Below, one piece after another: positions 8,830-17,935 of a stretch of 64,000 nt of DNA (position 1 is the first letter of the stretch; every line of letters begins with the position of its first letter). The notes under the pieces were generated by a model. It ran no database searches. It had not been told where the DNA came from and worked only from the letters and a program-made list of their open reading frames with translations. The stretch is from Bacteroidota bacterium. Lineage in GTDB: Bacteria > Bacteroidota > Rhodothermia > JANXDC01. Location: assembly GCA_025998875.1 (NCBI GenBank), contig AP024675.1, positions 2,205,549 through 2,269,548 on the forward strand, read 5' to 3'. Position numbers and translations under genes: made by a program.

Positions 8830-9584
8830 CCTCCCCACCGACGCATCACGTACAAAAGCCGCTCCGCATCCCGTCGGGGCCTGCGGTAGGTGAACTCCTC
8901 CCACGTGGCCAGGTGCTCCAGTTCCGGGATCCGGCTCAGTATGGTGTCGATCTCCTGCTGGCTGTAGGCCCGCTCCCGATGCTCTTCCCGCCACCAGCTT
9001 CCCTCCAGATAGACCTCGAAGATCGTCCGATGCAGTCGGGTCTGCGGATCGAAGTCGTTCCTGCGCCGGTAGCGAAAATCCGCTGTTTCCACCTCTTCTT
9101 CGAAGTCGTGCAGGTTGCGCCGGGAATTTTCCGGTGTGCTGATATCGAAGATCACCAGCCCCCCCGGACGCACAAGGCGGGCCATGTTCCGGATCGCCCC
9201 TTCCAGCTCAGCCGGATCGAGCAGGTAGTTGAGCCCATCATGGAGCATGAGCACGACGTCCAGATTTCGATCCGCTACCTGTTCGACGGGCCCTCGCACG
9301 TCGGCCTCGATCCAGCGAATGGCCGATCCCCGCAGATCGGCCTTTTTGCACGCCACCCGGAGCATGGCCTCCGAGCTATCAGCCCCCCATACTTCATACC
9401 CCAGGGCCTCCAGCGAGAAGGCCAACGATCCGGTCCCGCAGCCAAATTCGAGCAGCCTGCGGGCCTCGGGCATGTAGCGCTCCACCACGGTGGCCACATA
9501 TACGGCCCAGGCCTCATAGGGCACATGGCGCATGACGTAATCGTAGATGCCGGCCAGTACCGTATACGGCGGAACCGTCCTCAT
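8826..9584 (-). CDS. class I SAM-dependent methyltransferase
   Basis: This 252-residue protein has a Rossmann methyltransferase core. Motif I is LLEFGCGTGSLAFSLEALG (residues ~40-58), followed by the acidic motif II GADSSEAML, then LDVVLMLHDGLNYL and VRPGGLVIFDIST. The substrate cannot be inferred. The C-terminal region (HRTIFEVYLEGSWWREEHRER and YSQQEID) resembles small-molecule methyltransferases of unknown target. Overlapping ATGA junctions link it to pdxA upstream and ftsE downstream, so the three are coexpressed though not obviously related in function. Confidence 0.85.
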   Translation of the reverse strand: MRTVPPYTVLAGIYDYVMRHVPYEAWAVYVATVVERYMPEARRLLEFGCGTGSLAFSLEALGYEVWGADSSEAMLRVACKKADLRGSAIRWIEADVRGPVEQVADRNLDVVLMLHDGLNYLLDPAELEGAIRNMARLVRPGGLVIFDISTPENSRRNLHDFEEEVETADFRYRRRNDFDPQTRLHRTIFEVYLEGSWWREEHRERAYSQQEIDTILSRIPELEHLATWEEFTYRRPRRDAERLLYVMRRWGG

Positions 9585-10591
9585 ACGGAGACCTGCCGAT
9601 GCCGGACCAGATCCCAGGCCAGATGCAGGGCGGCACGCAGGCTATCGGGTCTTGCCAGCCCTTTTCCGGCGATGTCGAAGGCCGTTCCATGATCCGGAGA
9701 GGTGCGCACAATGGGCAACCCGGCCGTATAGTTAACCCCTTCGTAAAAGGCGAGCGTCTTAAAGGGGATCTGGGCCTGATCGTGATACATGGCCAGGACG
9801 GCATCGTATCGCCGATAAGCGGCGGTGGCAAAAAACCCGTCAGCGGAAAACGGCCCGAAGGCCAGTATGCCCCCCTGCCGGGCCTCTTCCAGGGCCGGCT
9901 CGATGATCTCGATCTCCTCGCGCCCCAACACCCCTCCGTCGCCCGCATGGGGGTTCAACCCCAGCACGGCGATTCGGGGACGCTGGATGCCCCAGTCCCG
10001 TCGCAGGCTCTGGTCGATGATCTCGAGCCGATCGAGAATACGCTCCCGGGTGACCTCCTCGACAACCTGGCGCAGGGGCACGTGCACGCTCACCATGCCC
10101 AGGCGCAGCTCGCCCCAGATCATGAGCATGGTGTAGCGGCTAACCCCGAGCTTCTCTGCCAGGTATTCCGTGTGGCCCGGATAGCCGTATCCCGCCCGGT
10201 GAATGGCCTCCTTGGAAATGGGCGCGGTAACGAGCGCGGCGCAGCGGCCCTCCCGACAGGCCTCCAGGGCCGCCTCCAGGGCGCGCATGGCGGCCTCCCC
10301 GGCCTGGGCAGAAACCGTCCCGGGCTCCGGGCGGGGCTCCAGGTCCTCGAGCACATCCAGCACGGGCAGCCCCTCGCCCGCTTCGGCCTCCTCCAGATCC
10401 CGGATGCGACGAATAGGGATGTCTTCCAGCCCCAGAAGGCCGCTGTAGAAACGCAGCACGGCCTCCGAGCCGAAAACGACCGGCGTATAGAACTGATACT
10501 GGCGCGGATCGGCCAGCGTTTTGAGCAGGATTTCGGGTCCGATACCGTTGTAATCGCCCAGCGTCAGGGCGATGCGGGGTTTTCCGGGCAT
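9581..10591 (-). CDS. pdxA: 4-hydroxythreonine-4-phosphate dehydrogenase
   Basis: This 336-residue protein, normal for PdxA, oxidises 4-phosphohydroxy-L-threonine in the DXP-dependent pyridoxal phosphate pathway. Visible motifs are ALTLGDYNGIGPEILLK at the N-terminus, LVTAPISKEAIHRAGYGYPGHTEYLAEKLG, the metal-binding LGLNPHAGDGGVLGREE, and DAVLAMYHDQAQIPFKTLAF with SPDHGTAFDIAGKG. TLGDYNGIG replaces the more usual TxGDPAGIG. The start is the ATG 9 bases after the GWxTD gene stop. PLP made by this pathway would serve the DegT aminotransferases in the window, but there is no regulatory link. Confidence 0.95.
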   Translation of the reverse strand: MPGKPRIALTLGDYNGIGPEILLKTLADPRQYQFYTPVVFGSEAVLRFYSGLLGLEDIPIRRIRDLEEAEAGEGLPVLDVLEDLEPRPEPGTVSAQAGEAAMRALEAALEACREGRCAALVTAPISKEAIHRAGYGYPGHTEYLAEKLGVSRYTMLMIWGELRLGMVSVHVPLRQVVEEVTRERILDRLEIIDQSLRRDWGIQRPRIAVLGLNPHAGDGGVLGREEIEIIEPALEEARQGGILAFGPFSADGFFATAAYRRYDAVLAMYHDQAQIPFKTLAFYEGVNYTAGLPIVRTSPDHGTAFDIAGKGLARPDSLRAALHLAWDLVRHRQVSV

Positions 10592-10599
10592 ATGAACAC

Positions 10600-11967
10600 C
10601 TAGCGGCGCAGCACAAAATCCCCCACCGAAGAGGTGGCCACGAAGACGAACTGCGGGCCGCTGTCGTAATACCAGACTTCTTCGGTGGGACGGCCCGGCG
10701 GGTAGCGCCGCTCTATCCGGGCCGGGGGTCCATAGGTAATATAAATCCGCCCCCGATCCGATCGCCAACCGGCCGTGCGCGGGGTGCTGAAGCGTTCCTG
10801 GGCTTCCTGCACACGCCGATAAAACTCGACCATGAGCTCATTGTAGGCCGTTTCGGGTGTGGGATCTCGCTGGCGCCAGAAGGCCATAAAGCGCTCCCAG
10901 CGCTCCTCCGGAGAGCGGGCGCGCCGGATCGCGCGCCATTCCTCCTCGGAGGCGATGTAGCGCAACACCTCCACCGACAGCTCCGCATCGTAAAGCACCG
11001 CGGGCATGTCGGTCCAGTACGTGCGCAAGGGCCAGGAGCGGACCTCCCACCGGCCAGAGGCCGCATGCCACCAGCGCAACTCGACCCGATAGGCGCCGTT
11101 GAGCTCCAGCTCCTCCCCCCGCAGATCGGCCTCCACCGCCCACAGACCCGCATCCGACGGACGCAGCCCGATCCGAGCTGTGGAGTCCACCTCCCAGTAC
11201 CCCGCCTGCACGGATGCCGGGTAACGGCCCAGCAAGAGACCGGCGCTATCGCCCCGGCCCAGACGATAGAGCCCGACCTGGAGGCTTTCAGGGGCTTCGT
11301 CCTTGAGGATCCACAGCAACCGCAAGGGCCGAGCGAAAGCCACTTCCCCTTCCCCGAGCAGGTGTAGCCTCCAGGATCCCTCCTCCGGCTCTGCCCACAG
11401 GGGAGAGCTTTCCCGGGCGCGCACCCGGAAGAAAGCCCCAAGCTGGCCTCCTCGCTCCGTGAGGGGATCTGTCCAGCGCACCTCCAGTCGGTATCGCCCC
11501 TCGGGCATCCTCTTCAGCGGGCGCACCCCTACGACAAAGCGCCTCGGATCCCGGGTTTCCTCGTACGTGGAGGCTATAACCTGCTGCCTCCAGGAGCCCT
11601 CCCAGAGCACGGGCCCTTGCTCGGAAGAAACCCTCCGGGCTTGAGGGGGGCTTCCTTCTATGTCCGGGGATCGAAAGGGAACCTGTCCTCCTCTTACACG
11701 GCCGGGGCGCACTTCCTGCGAGGAGGCCGGATAGAGGCGGCAAAGAAACTCCAGCTCGACCCGATAGCGCCCATCGGGACCCCTCAGAAAGGGCAGTTCC
11801 GAATACGGAATCCGCCATCCCACCGCCAGCAGAACCCCATCTGCCTCCGGAAACCACAGAGGGGTAAGCCAGCTCCGCGCATGAGGAGCCTCTCGGAGGG
11901 GAAGGCGCTCCTGGGCCTGCACGACCCGGGCGTTGAGCAGAACCAGCAGGAAAATCAGCGCGCGCAT
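10600..11967 (-). CDS. GWxTD domain-containing secreted protein
   Basis: The 455-residue protein has a signal peptide (MRALIFLLVLLNARVVQA). The C-terminal domain carries TAGWRSDRGRIYITYGPPARIE, where GWRSD takes the place of GWxTD, and ends EEVWYYDSGPQFVFVATSSVGDFVLRR. GWxTD domains are typical of Bacteroidota, Gemmatimonadota and Acidobacteriota; their function is unknown. The middle is beta-rich with PEGRYRLEVRWTD and AYRVELRWW, suggesting Ig-like modules. It lies 49 bases from nrnA upstream and 9 from pdxA downstream. Confidence 0.8.
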   Translation of the reverse strand: MRALIFLLVLLNARVVQAQERLPLREAPHARSWLTPLWFPEADGVLLAVGWRIPYSELPFLRGPDGRYRVELEFLCRLYPASSQEVRPGRVRGGQVPFRSPDIEGSPPQARRVSSEQGPVLWEGSWRQQVIASTYEETRDPRRFVVGVRPLKRMPEGRYRLEVRWTDPLTERGGQLGAFFRVRARESSPLWAEPEEGSWRLHLLGEGEVAFARPLRLLWILKDEAPESLQVGLYRLGRGDSAGLLLGRYPASVQAGYWEVDSTARIGLRPSDAGLWAVEADLRGEELELNGAYRVELRWWHAASGRWEVRSWPLRTYWTDMPAVLYDAELSVEVLRYIASEEEWRAIRRARSPEERWERFMAFWRQRDPTPETAYNELMVEFYRRVQEAQERFSTPRTAGWRSDRGRIYITYGPPARIERRYPPGRPTEEVWYYDSGPQFVFVATSSVGDFVLRR

Positions 11968-12016
11968 ACCCTTCTCCCATTTTGTCCCTGCATGAGACGG
12001 GCGGGGGCTTTTCCAG

Positions 12017-13039
12017 TTACCGGAGCGGCGGCATCCCGGCTTCCGGTTGGGGATCGAAAAGCGGAAAGGTCTCGATCAGCCGCCGGCGTGTGCTCTCCCA
12101 GTCCAGCTCACTGCGGCCCCCGGCCGCGTTCCGGTGCCCCCCGCCCCCGAAGAGCCGGGCCCACTGGTTGACGGGATAGGTGGTCTTGGAGCGAAAGCTA
12201 AGCCGGATGTAGTCCGGATATTCGACCATGAGCACAGTGGCCTCCACATCGGCCAGGGAGAGCCCGAAGTTGACAAACCCCTCCAGCTCCGCGTAATCGG
12301 CGCCCGTCTCCATAAGCATCATCCGACGCACCTCCAACAGGGAGAGCCGGCCCTGGCAGTGCACCTGCACGGTCTGGAGCACCATGCCCAGCAGGCGCAG
12401 GCTCTGAGGCCGCCACTGATCGAAAATGCGCCGATGCACCTCGGCGGGGGAAAATCCCCCCCGGCGCAGGAGTTCAGCCGCGATCTCGTGCACGCGTGGG
12501 GTGACGGAATCGTAGCGAAACGACCCCGTGTCTGTCATCAAGCCCACGTACAGAGCCGTGGCCATCCCGGTATCGAGGCGATCTAGATCCCAGGACTCGA
12601 TGAGGTCGAAGACCAGCTCACAGGTGGCCGCGGCCTCGGAGCGAATGTAGGCCACCTCGAAAAAGGGCTCCGGATCCAGATGGTGGTCGATGACCACCTT
12701 GCGCGCCCGGGTTTTCCGCACGGGCTCGGAGAGCTCCTCGATCCGGTGCAGCGCGTTGAGATCGAGCACCACCACGCAGGCCACCCGTTCCAGATAGGCC
12801 TGCTGTTCCGGACTGGCCGTGTAGCGCTCTATGGGGAAAAGCTCACCGAGCCAGCGCAGGTTCGGGGGCGGATCGTCGCAGTTGAAGATGCGCACCTCTT
12901 TGCCCAGAGCGCGCAGGAATCGGGCCAGCCCCACCTCGGCGCCCAGCGCATCCCCGTCCGGGCGCACATGCGTGGTCAACAGCAGGCTCGGGACCTCTTG
13001 GAGGGCGGCGCGTACCTCGGAGAGCGTATCTCGATGCAT
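12017..13039 (-). CDS. nrnA: DHH/DHHA1 phosphoesterase, NrnA-like nanoRNase/pAp phosphatase
   Basis: This 340-residue protein has the DHH-family motifs LTTHVRPDGDALGAEVGLARFL near residue 20, VVVLDLNALHRIE near 90, KVVIDHHLDPEPF near 115 and the SEAAATCELVFDLIE helix. The C-terminal DHHA1 domain ends with FGGGGHRNAAGG. Such enzymes degrade 2-5 nt oligoribonucleotides and dephosphorylate pAp. The start at 13039 is taken because MHRDTL begins the conserved domain and a perfect -7 element lies 4 bases upstream. A leaderless message is therefore possible. Confidence 0.9.
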   Translation of the reverse strand: MHRDTLSEVRAALQEVPSLLLTTHVRPDGDALGAEVGLARFLRALGKEVRIFNCDDPPPNLRWLGELFPIERYTASPEQQAYLERVACVVVLDLNALHRIEELSEPVRKTRARKVVIDHHLDPEPFFEVAYIRSEAAATCELVFDLIESWDLDRLDTGMATALYVGLMTDTGSFRYDSVTPRVHEIAAELLRRGGFSPAEVHRRIFDQWRPQSLRLLGMVLQTVQVHCQGRLSLLEVRRMMLMETGADYAELEGFVNFGLSLADVEATVLMVEYPDYIRLSFRSKTTYPVNQWARLFGGGGHRNAAGGRSELDWESTRRRLIETFPLFDPQPEAGMPPLR

Positions 13040-13043
13040 GGCG

Positions 13044-13051
13044 CAAAGATA
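13044..13051 (-). promoter_or_regulatory. -7 element TATCTTTG upstream of nrnA
   Basis: The minus strand reads TATCTTTG, an exact match to TAnnTTTG, ending 4 bases before the nrnA ATG. No TTG lies at the expected 20-21 base distance because a GC hairpin occupies that space. It is therefore a half match, and the promoter claim is weak. Confidence 0.35.
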
Positions 13052-13054
13052 ACC

Positions 13055-13084
13055 GGGGGCGGCCTCCGAGCCGCCCCCTTTTTT
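13055..13084 (+). terminator. GC-rich hairpin with T tract on the plus strand
   Basis: GGGGGCGGC (13055-13063), loop CTCCGA, GCCGCCCCC, then six T (13079-13084). It is a textbook intrinsic terminator for the plus strand, yet both flanking genes (the M28 peptidase and nrnA) are on the minus strand. In the minus direction the stem is preceded by A6 and lacks a U tract. Confidence 0.55.
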
Positions 13085-13099
13085 AGCCACAACGGCACC

Positions 13100-14764
13100 C
13101 TACGAGCCCGGCCGCATGGCCTCCCGAAGGGCCCGGAATTCGGAGCCCGGCTTCCAGTTGGGCCACTGCGTCGAGTTGGCCAGACGCCAGCCGAGCTCGA
13201 AATACAGGCGCAGATCTTCCACCGCTCCGCTCAGATCCCAGGAGGGATCGAACTCATCCTGTGGCCGATGGTAACGCTCGGCCGTATACCGATCGCGCAC
13301 CTCGCGTCCATACCCCTCCGGTTTGCCGATATATTCCTCTCCCCCCTCGGCGTAGAAGGCCGGCACGCCCTTTTTGGCGAAGCTGAAGTGATCGGAGCGG
13401 TAGTAGAAGCCCTTTTCCGGCTCCGGATCGGGGCGCATCTGCCGCCCCTGTTTCTGGACGATCGGACGGGCCAGGTCTTCAAGCTCGTTCTGCCCCCAGC
13501 CGATAACGACCAAATCGCGCGTGCGGCCGTAGACGTTCATCCCGTCCAGGTTGAAAACGGCCACCGTCTGGGCCAGGGGGTAGAGCGGATTTTCCGCATA
13601 GTAGGCCGATCCCAGCAGGCCCTGCTCCTCGGCCGTAACGGCCAGAAAGAGCACCGTACGCTCCGGGGGCGTGCGCAGGCTGGCGAAGGCGCGCGCCAGC
13701 TCCAGCAGACCCGCCGTGCCGGAGGCGTTATCTACGGCGCCGTTGAAAATCTGATCGCCCTCCAGCGTACTGTCCCGGCCGAGATGGTCCCAGTGGGCCA
13801 CGTAGAGCACATACTCTTCGGGGCGCCGGGATCCCGTGAGGCGGGCGATCACGTTCCGGCTTCGGGTGCGCTCGATACGGGTGCGCACCTCTCCGGTAAA
13901 ACGCACGCCCTCCAGGGGCACGGGCTGAAAGTCCGGCCTCTGGGCGCGGCCCTTGAGCTCGCTTAAGTCGAGCCCGGCCAGCCGGAAGAGCTCCTCGGCC
14001 TTCTGCCAGGTCATCCACCCCTCCAGGGGCACGCGCTCGGCGTTGCCATCGGGGGTGTCGAGGTTGAACTGCGGACCGGTCCAGGAGTTGCGCACCGTGG
14101 CCCACGGGTATCCGGCCGGCCCGTCCTCGTGGATGATGAAGCAGGCCGCCGCGCCCTGCCGGGAGGCTTCCTCGAACTTGTACGTCCAGCGGCCATAATA
14201 CGTCATGGCCCGGCCCCGAAAACGGGTCGTGTCCCCGGTTTCATAGTCCGGATCGTTGATGAGCACGAGCACGACCTTGCCCCGCACATCCGTTTTGTAA
14301 TCGTTCCACCCCACCTCCGGGGCGTTGACGCCGTAACCGACGAAGACGACCTCGGCCCCCTGCACACGGACGCTATCGATCGGACGGCGGGTGTTGATGA
14401 CCACCTCGTCGGCGTAGCGCAGCTCCAGAGACCGACCCCCGCGCTCAAAACGCACCCGCGCAGAGGCGGGATCCGTGGCGATGGAGACTAAGGGCACCTC
14501 CTGCACGTAGGTGCCGTTCGGATTGCCCGGCTCCAGGCCCAGACGACGAAACGCCTCCTCCAGATACCGCACCGTGCGCTCCTCGCCGATCGTGCCGGGC
14601 AGACGCCCCTGGAAGGCGTCAGAGGCCAGGATCTGGATATGACGGGCCAGCGTGTCGGCGGAAATTCCCTCCCGCGCGCGCGCAAGCTCCGCATCCGGAT
14701 TCCGGGAACAGGCGCCCAGAAACAGGGCCATCAGGCCCGGACCGAGAAGAAGACGGCGCATCAC
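13100..14764 (-). CDS. M28 family zinc aminopeptidase, lipoprotein
   Basis: The 554-residue protein starts with a lipoprotein signal (MALFLGAC, lipobox LGAC), so it is probably anchored in the envelope. An inserted protease-associated domain spans roughly residues 110-270. The M28 metal ligands are visible: AHWDHLG (His), GAVDNASG (bridging Asp), AVTAEEQGLLGS (catalytic Glu and ligand), NLDGM (Asp) and RYHRPQDEFD (distal His). The family removes N-terminal amino acids, so a peptide scavenging role is likely. It starts 12 bases after nuoN, at the end of the complex I operon, with no functional link apparent. Confidence 0.92.
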   Translation of the reverse strand: MMRRLLLGPGLMALFLGACSRNPDAELARAREGISADTLARHIQILASDAFQGRLPGTIGEERTVRYLEEAFRRLGLEPGNPNGTYVQEVPLVSIATDPASARVRFERGGRSLELRYADEVVINTRRPIDSVRVQGAEVVFVGYGVNAPEVGWNDYKTDVRGKVVLVLINDPDYETGDTTRFRGRAMTYYGRWTYKFEEASRQGAAACFIIHEDGPAGYPWATVRNSWTGPQFNLDTPDGNAERVPLEGWMTWQKAEELFRLAGLDLSELKGRAQRPDFQPVPLEGVRFTGEVRTRIERTRSRNVIARLTGSRRPEEYVLYVAHWDHLGRDSTLEGDQIFNGAVDNASGTAGLLELARAFASLRTPPERTVLFLAVTAEEQGLLGSAYYAENPLYPLAQTVAVFNLDGMNVYGRTRDLVVIGWGQNELEDLARPIVQKQGRQMRPDPEPEKGFYYRSDHFSFAKKGVPAFYAEGGEEYIGKPEGYGREVRDRYTAERYHRPQDEFDPSWDLSGAVEDLRLYFELGWRLANSTQWPNWKPGSEFRALREAMRPGS

Positions 14765-14776
14765 GAACCCTCCTTG

Positions 14777-16204
14777 TTAGCGCAACACCAGTCCGCTGTC
14801 CTCAAAAAAGCGGCCCACGAGCTCAAGTACACCGGAGGGCCACAGCCCCAGCCAGAGCAGAAGCGCGGAGGTCAGCAACAGCACACCGGAGGCCAGCTGA
14901 CCCGAGCTCGGCAGGGGGTGAGCCTCTACCGGACGCCAGATGAGCACGCACAGGCGCAGATAGTAGTAGGCCGAGATCATACTCGTGATGACCCCGATAA
15001 GCACAAGCCAGATTTTTCCGGCCTGTACGGCGGCGGCAAAAACGGCATACTTGGCCATAAAGCCCGCCAGCGGGGGGAAACCCACCAGGCTGAGCAAAAA
15101 CAGCACCCACAGGGCCCCCAGCAGGGGATGCCGGCGCCCGAGCCCGGAAAGATCTTCTGCGGGCAACTGCCGATCCGGCCTCTGCTCCCACAGGGCGGCC
15201 ACCCCGAAGGCCCCGAGGGCCGCGCTCGCATAGGCGAGCAGGTAAAAAAGCGCCCCGGCATATCCGGAGGCGCTGGCCGAGGCGATGCCCACGAGCGCAT
15301 ATCCCACATGGGCGATGCCGGAATAGGCCAGCAGGCGCTTGACCTCCCCCTGCATGAGCGCCGCCCCGTTGCCCACGATCATGCTCAGGGCCGCTACAAC
15401 GGCCAGCACGTCGGCCCATTGCGGGCGCACCAGCCCCAGCCCGTGCCCCAGCAGCAACAAGAGCGCGCTCATGGCCGCCGCTTTGGAGGCCGTGGCCATA
15501 AAACCCGCAATCGGGGTGGGCGCGCCCTGATAGGCGTCCGGCGCCCACATGTGAAACGGCACCGCGGCGATTTTGAACAGAAAACCCACTAGCAGCAGGC
15601 CGACCCCCACCCAGAAAAGGGGGGTGTTCGGGATGCGCGTGGGCAGCAGATCCAGCCGCGTCGTACCCGTAGTGCCATACAGGAAGGCCAACCCGTAGAG
15701 CACAAACCCCGTGGCGAAGGCACCCAGCAGGAAATACTTCATGGCCGCCTCGTTGGCCCGCACGTCCTCGCGCGCCAGCCCGGTCAGCACATACAGGGCC
15801 ACAGACATGGTCTCCAAGCCCAGGAACGTGAGCACCAGATCATAGGAGGCCGCCATGACCATCATGCCCACCAGCGCAAAGAGCACCAGGGCGTATACCT
15901 CCCCATGGGCATGCCAGATGCGGGGCAGATAGGCACGGCAGAAGATCACCGTCGCGATGCCCCCTAGGAGAAGGACCGCGTTCACGTAGGCCGAAAATCC
16001 CCCCACCCGCAACAGCCCCTCGAAGAGAAACCGCCCCCCTCCGCCGAGGCGATTGAGCTCCAGGACCAGCGCCCCCAGAAGCCCCAATAGCGCCACCCAC
16101 GGCAGCACGGGGCTGTCGTTGTCCAGGCTATCGAGCACAATGATGAGCAGCCCGGCCACAACCAGAAGCAGCACGGGCATCAAGGCCAGCGTGTCAAGCC
16201 ACAT
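14777..16204 (-). CDS. nuoN: NADH-quinone oxidoreductase subunit N
   Basis: The 475-residue integral membrane protein is an antiporter-like subunit of complex I with about 14 hydrophobic segments. LTFLGLETMSVALYVL holds the conserved Glu of TM5. KYFLLGAFATGFVLYG and FKIAAVPFHMWAPDAYQGAPTPIAGFM hold the conserved Lys and the discontinuous helix 7. ALMQGEVKRLLAYSGIAHVGYALVG is the hallmark of the NuoN/M/L family. It pumps protons when NADH is oxidised. It is separated from nuoM by three other genes, an unusual arrangement. Confidence 0.95.
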   Translation of the reverse strand: MWLDTLALMPVLLLVVAGLLIIVLDSLDNDSPVLPWVALLGLLGALVLELNRLGGGGRFLFEGLLRVGGFSAYVNAVLLLGGIATVIFCRAYLPRIWHAHGEVYALVLFALVGMMVMAASYDLVLTFLGLETMSVALYVLTGLAREDVRANEAAMKYFLLGAFATGFVLYGLAFLYGTTGTTRLDLLPTRIPNTPLFWVGVGLLLVGFLFKIAAVPFHMWAPDAYQGAPTPIAGFMATASKAAAMSALLLLLGHGLGLVRPQWADVLAVVAALSMIVGNGAALMQGEVKRLLAYSGIAHVGYALVGIASASASGYAGALFYLLAYASAALGAFGVAALWEQRPDRQLPAEDLSGLGRRHPLLGALWVLFLLSLVGFPPLAGFMAKYAVFAAAVQAGKIWLVLIGVITSMISAYYYLRLCVLIWRPVEAHPLPSSGQLASGVLLLTSALLLWLGLWPSGVLELVGRFFEDSGLVLR

Positions 16205-16213
16205 ATCGTCCCT

Positions 16214-16504
16214 CTAGACCCAGGAAAACCGATCGATAGCGCGCGCCAGCTCCAGATCCCGTTCCGTAACCTGCGAGCCCGCTTCATGCGTCGTGAGGGC
16301 AAGCCGCACCGTGGCGTAGACGTTGTAGATCTCCGGATGGTGGCCGAGCCGCTCGGCCTCGAAACCCACCCGGATGAGAAACGAGAGCGCCTCCGGAAAA
16401 CTGCGAAAGCGGAACTCCCGTACCAGTTTATTCCCCTCCAGCGACCATCCCTTCAGCTCCCGAAGAGCGGCCTCGATCTGGGCTGCTTGTAGTGGACGCG
16501 CCAT
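16214..16504 (-). CDS. pterin-4a-carbinolamine dehydratase
   Basis: The 96-residue protein is the normal length for PCD/DCoH. The catalytic signature ERLGHHPEIYNVYATVRLAL followed by THEAGSQVTERD is intact, with both His and the second His-containing motif. The enzyme dehydrates 4a-hydroxytetrahydropterins formed by aromatic amino-acid hydroxylases; in other bacteria PCD-like proteins also occur near molybdopterin genes. No hydroxylase is seen here. It is 9 bases from nuoN and 15 from the transporter, clearly inside the nuo operon. Confidence 0.9.
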   Translation of the reverse strand: MARPLQAAQIEAALRELKGWSLEGNKLVREFRFRSFPEALSFLIRVGFEAERLGHHPEIYNVYATVRLALTTHEAGSQVTERDLELARAIDRFSWV

Positions 16505-16519
16505 GACGCCATCCCCCGT

Positions 16520-17935
16520 TCAGTACCATCGGAGCCAGTAATATCGCACATACAGGTAGATCATGGAAACCACGATCGTACCGATCATGATCGGAAAGCC
16601 GTACTTGAAGAACTCCACGAAGGTGATCTTATGCCGGGCCCGCTCGGCAAGCCCCACGACAATGACGTTGGCCGAGGCCCCGATATAGGTGCCGTTGCCA
16701 CCTAGACAGGCCCCCAACGCGAGCGACCACCAGATGGGCAGAAGCTCCGGATGCTGTAGGGTCTGTTGTAGCGTCTCCCCACGCCAGGCCGGCTCATTAA
16801 GCGCCATTTCGATGATGAGCGGGTTCATCGTGGCCACATAGGGGATGTTGTCCACAAAGGCCGAAAGCACGGCCGAACCCCACAGGATGAGTATGGCCAT
16901 GGCCAGGAGATTGCCCTCCGTCACCTGGAGCACCCAGCTGGCCAGCAACTTAATGAGCCCGACCTTGACGATACCCCCGATGACGATGAAAAGACCGACG
17001 AAGAAGAAAATCGTGTTCCACTCCACCTCCTGCAGAATGTGGTGGGGGTTCTCCCGGGTGAGCAAAAGCAGCAGAGCGGCCCCGAAAAGAGCCACCGTGG
17101 CCGGTTCATAGCCCAGCCATCCGTGCAGCATAAACCCCAGGATCACGACCCCCAGCACGAAAAGCCCGCGCCGCAGCAGCGCCGGATCCTTGATCTGCTC
17201 CTTCGGTTGAAGGGCGAGCACCCGTTGCCGATCTTCCTCGGAGACGCGCAGAGCACGGCCCCAAATCAAACGCAGCACCCCGATGTAGAGCAACAGGATG
17301 AGGATCACGACAGGCGTCAGATGGTAGATGAAGGCCATGAAGTCCAGCTGGGCTCGCGAAGCGATCATGATATTGGGCGGATCGCCGATGAGCGTGGCCG
17401 TGCCGCCGATGTTGGAGGCCAGCGCCTCGGAGATGAGAAAAGGAACCGGATTGATCTTCAGATCCCGACAGATGGCGATCGTAACGGGCGCTATCAAGAG
17501 CACCGTGGTCACGTTGTCCAGAAAAGCCGACAGGACAGCTGTGACCACGTTCAGCATGGCCATGAGGGCAAACGGACGCCCTTGGGCCACACGAACCGCC
17601 CAGATGGCGATGGCCTCAAACAGACCCGTACCCCGAAGGATAGCGATGATGATCATCATGCTGATGAGCAGAAAGATCACATTCCAGTCCACCCCGAGCG
17701 CCTCATCGTGAAAGGCGTCCCGCTGCGTGGTGATGTGCAGCACGAGCATGAGCGCCGCCCCCATAAGGGCGATCTTCGTTTTATGCAGCTTCTTTTCCAG
17801 AAAAATGATGGCCAAATAGACGGCAATGAAGATTCCCGTGGCCACCCAGAAGGCGGTCCGAGCTGAGAAGAGCTGTACGCTTTCGTGCGCGCGTACGAGC
17901 ATCTCCTGAGTCTGTTGCCAGAAAAGAGCAAGCAT
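16520..17935 (-). CDS. ArsB/NhaD-type transporter, copy 1
   Basis: This 471-residue, roughly 12-TM protein belongs to the ion transporter superfamily. FLDNVTTVLLIAPVTIAICRDL and IGGTATLIGDPPNIMIAS form one half. FVDNIPYVATMNPLI and ACLGGNGTYIGASANVIVVGLAE form the inverted second half, with paired helix hairpins. NhaD members exchange Na+ for H+; ArsB and human P-protein relatives move other ions. I cannot separate these options. It is the twin of the gene at 18356 and shares DNA blocks with it. It lies between nuoN/PCD and nuoM. Confidence 0.88.
   Translation of the reverse strand: MLALFWQQTQEMLVRAHESVQLFSARTAFWVATGIFIAVYLAIIFLEKKLHKTKIALMGAALMLVLHITTQRDAFHDEALGVDWNVIFLLISMMIIIAILRGTGLFEAIAIWAVRVAQGRPFALMAMLNVVTAVLSAFLDNVTTVLLIAPVTIAICRDLKINPVPFLISEALASNIGGTATLIGDPPNIMIASRAQLDFMAFIYHLTPVVILILLLYIGVLRLIWGRALRVSEEDRQRVLALQPKEQIKDPALLRRGLFVLGVVILGFMLHGWLGYEPATVALFGAALLLLLTRENPHHILQEVEWNTIFFFVGLFIVIGGIVKVGLIKLLASWVLQVTEGNLLAMAILILWGSAVLSAFVDNIPYVATMNPLIIEMALNEPAWRGETLQQTLQHPELLPIWWSLALGACLGGNGTYIGASANVIVVGLAERARHKITFVEFFKYGFPIMIGTIVVSMIYLYVRYYWLRWY

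Noticed and set aside
12680-13966. 428-residue plus-strand frame opposite nrnA and the M28 peptidase
   Set aside because: It spans two real genes on the other strand, with no ribosome site or motif.
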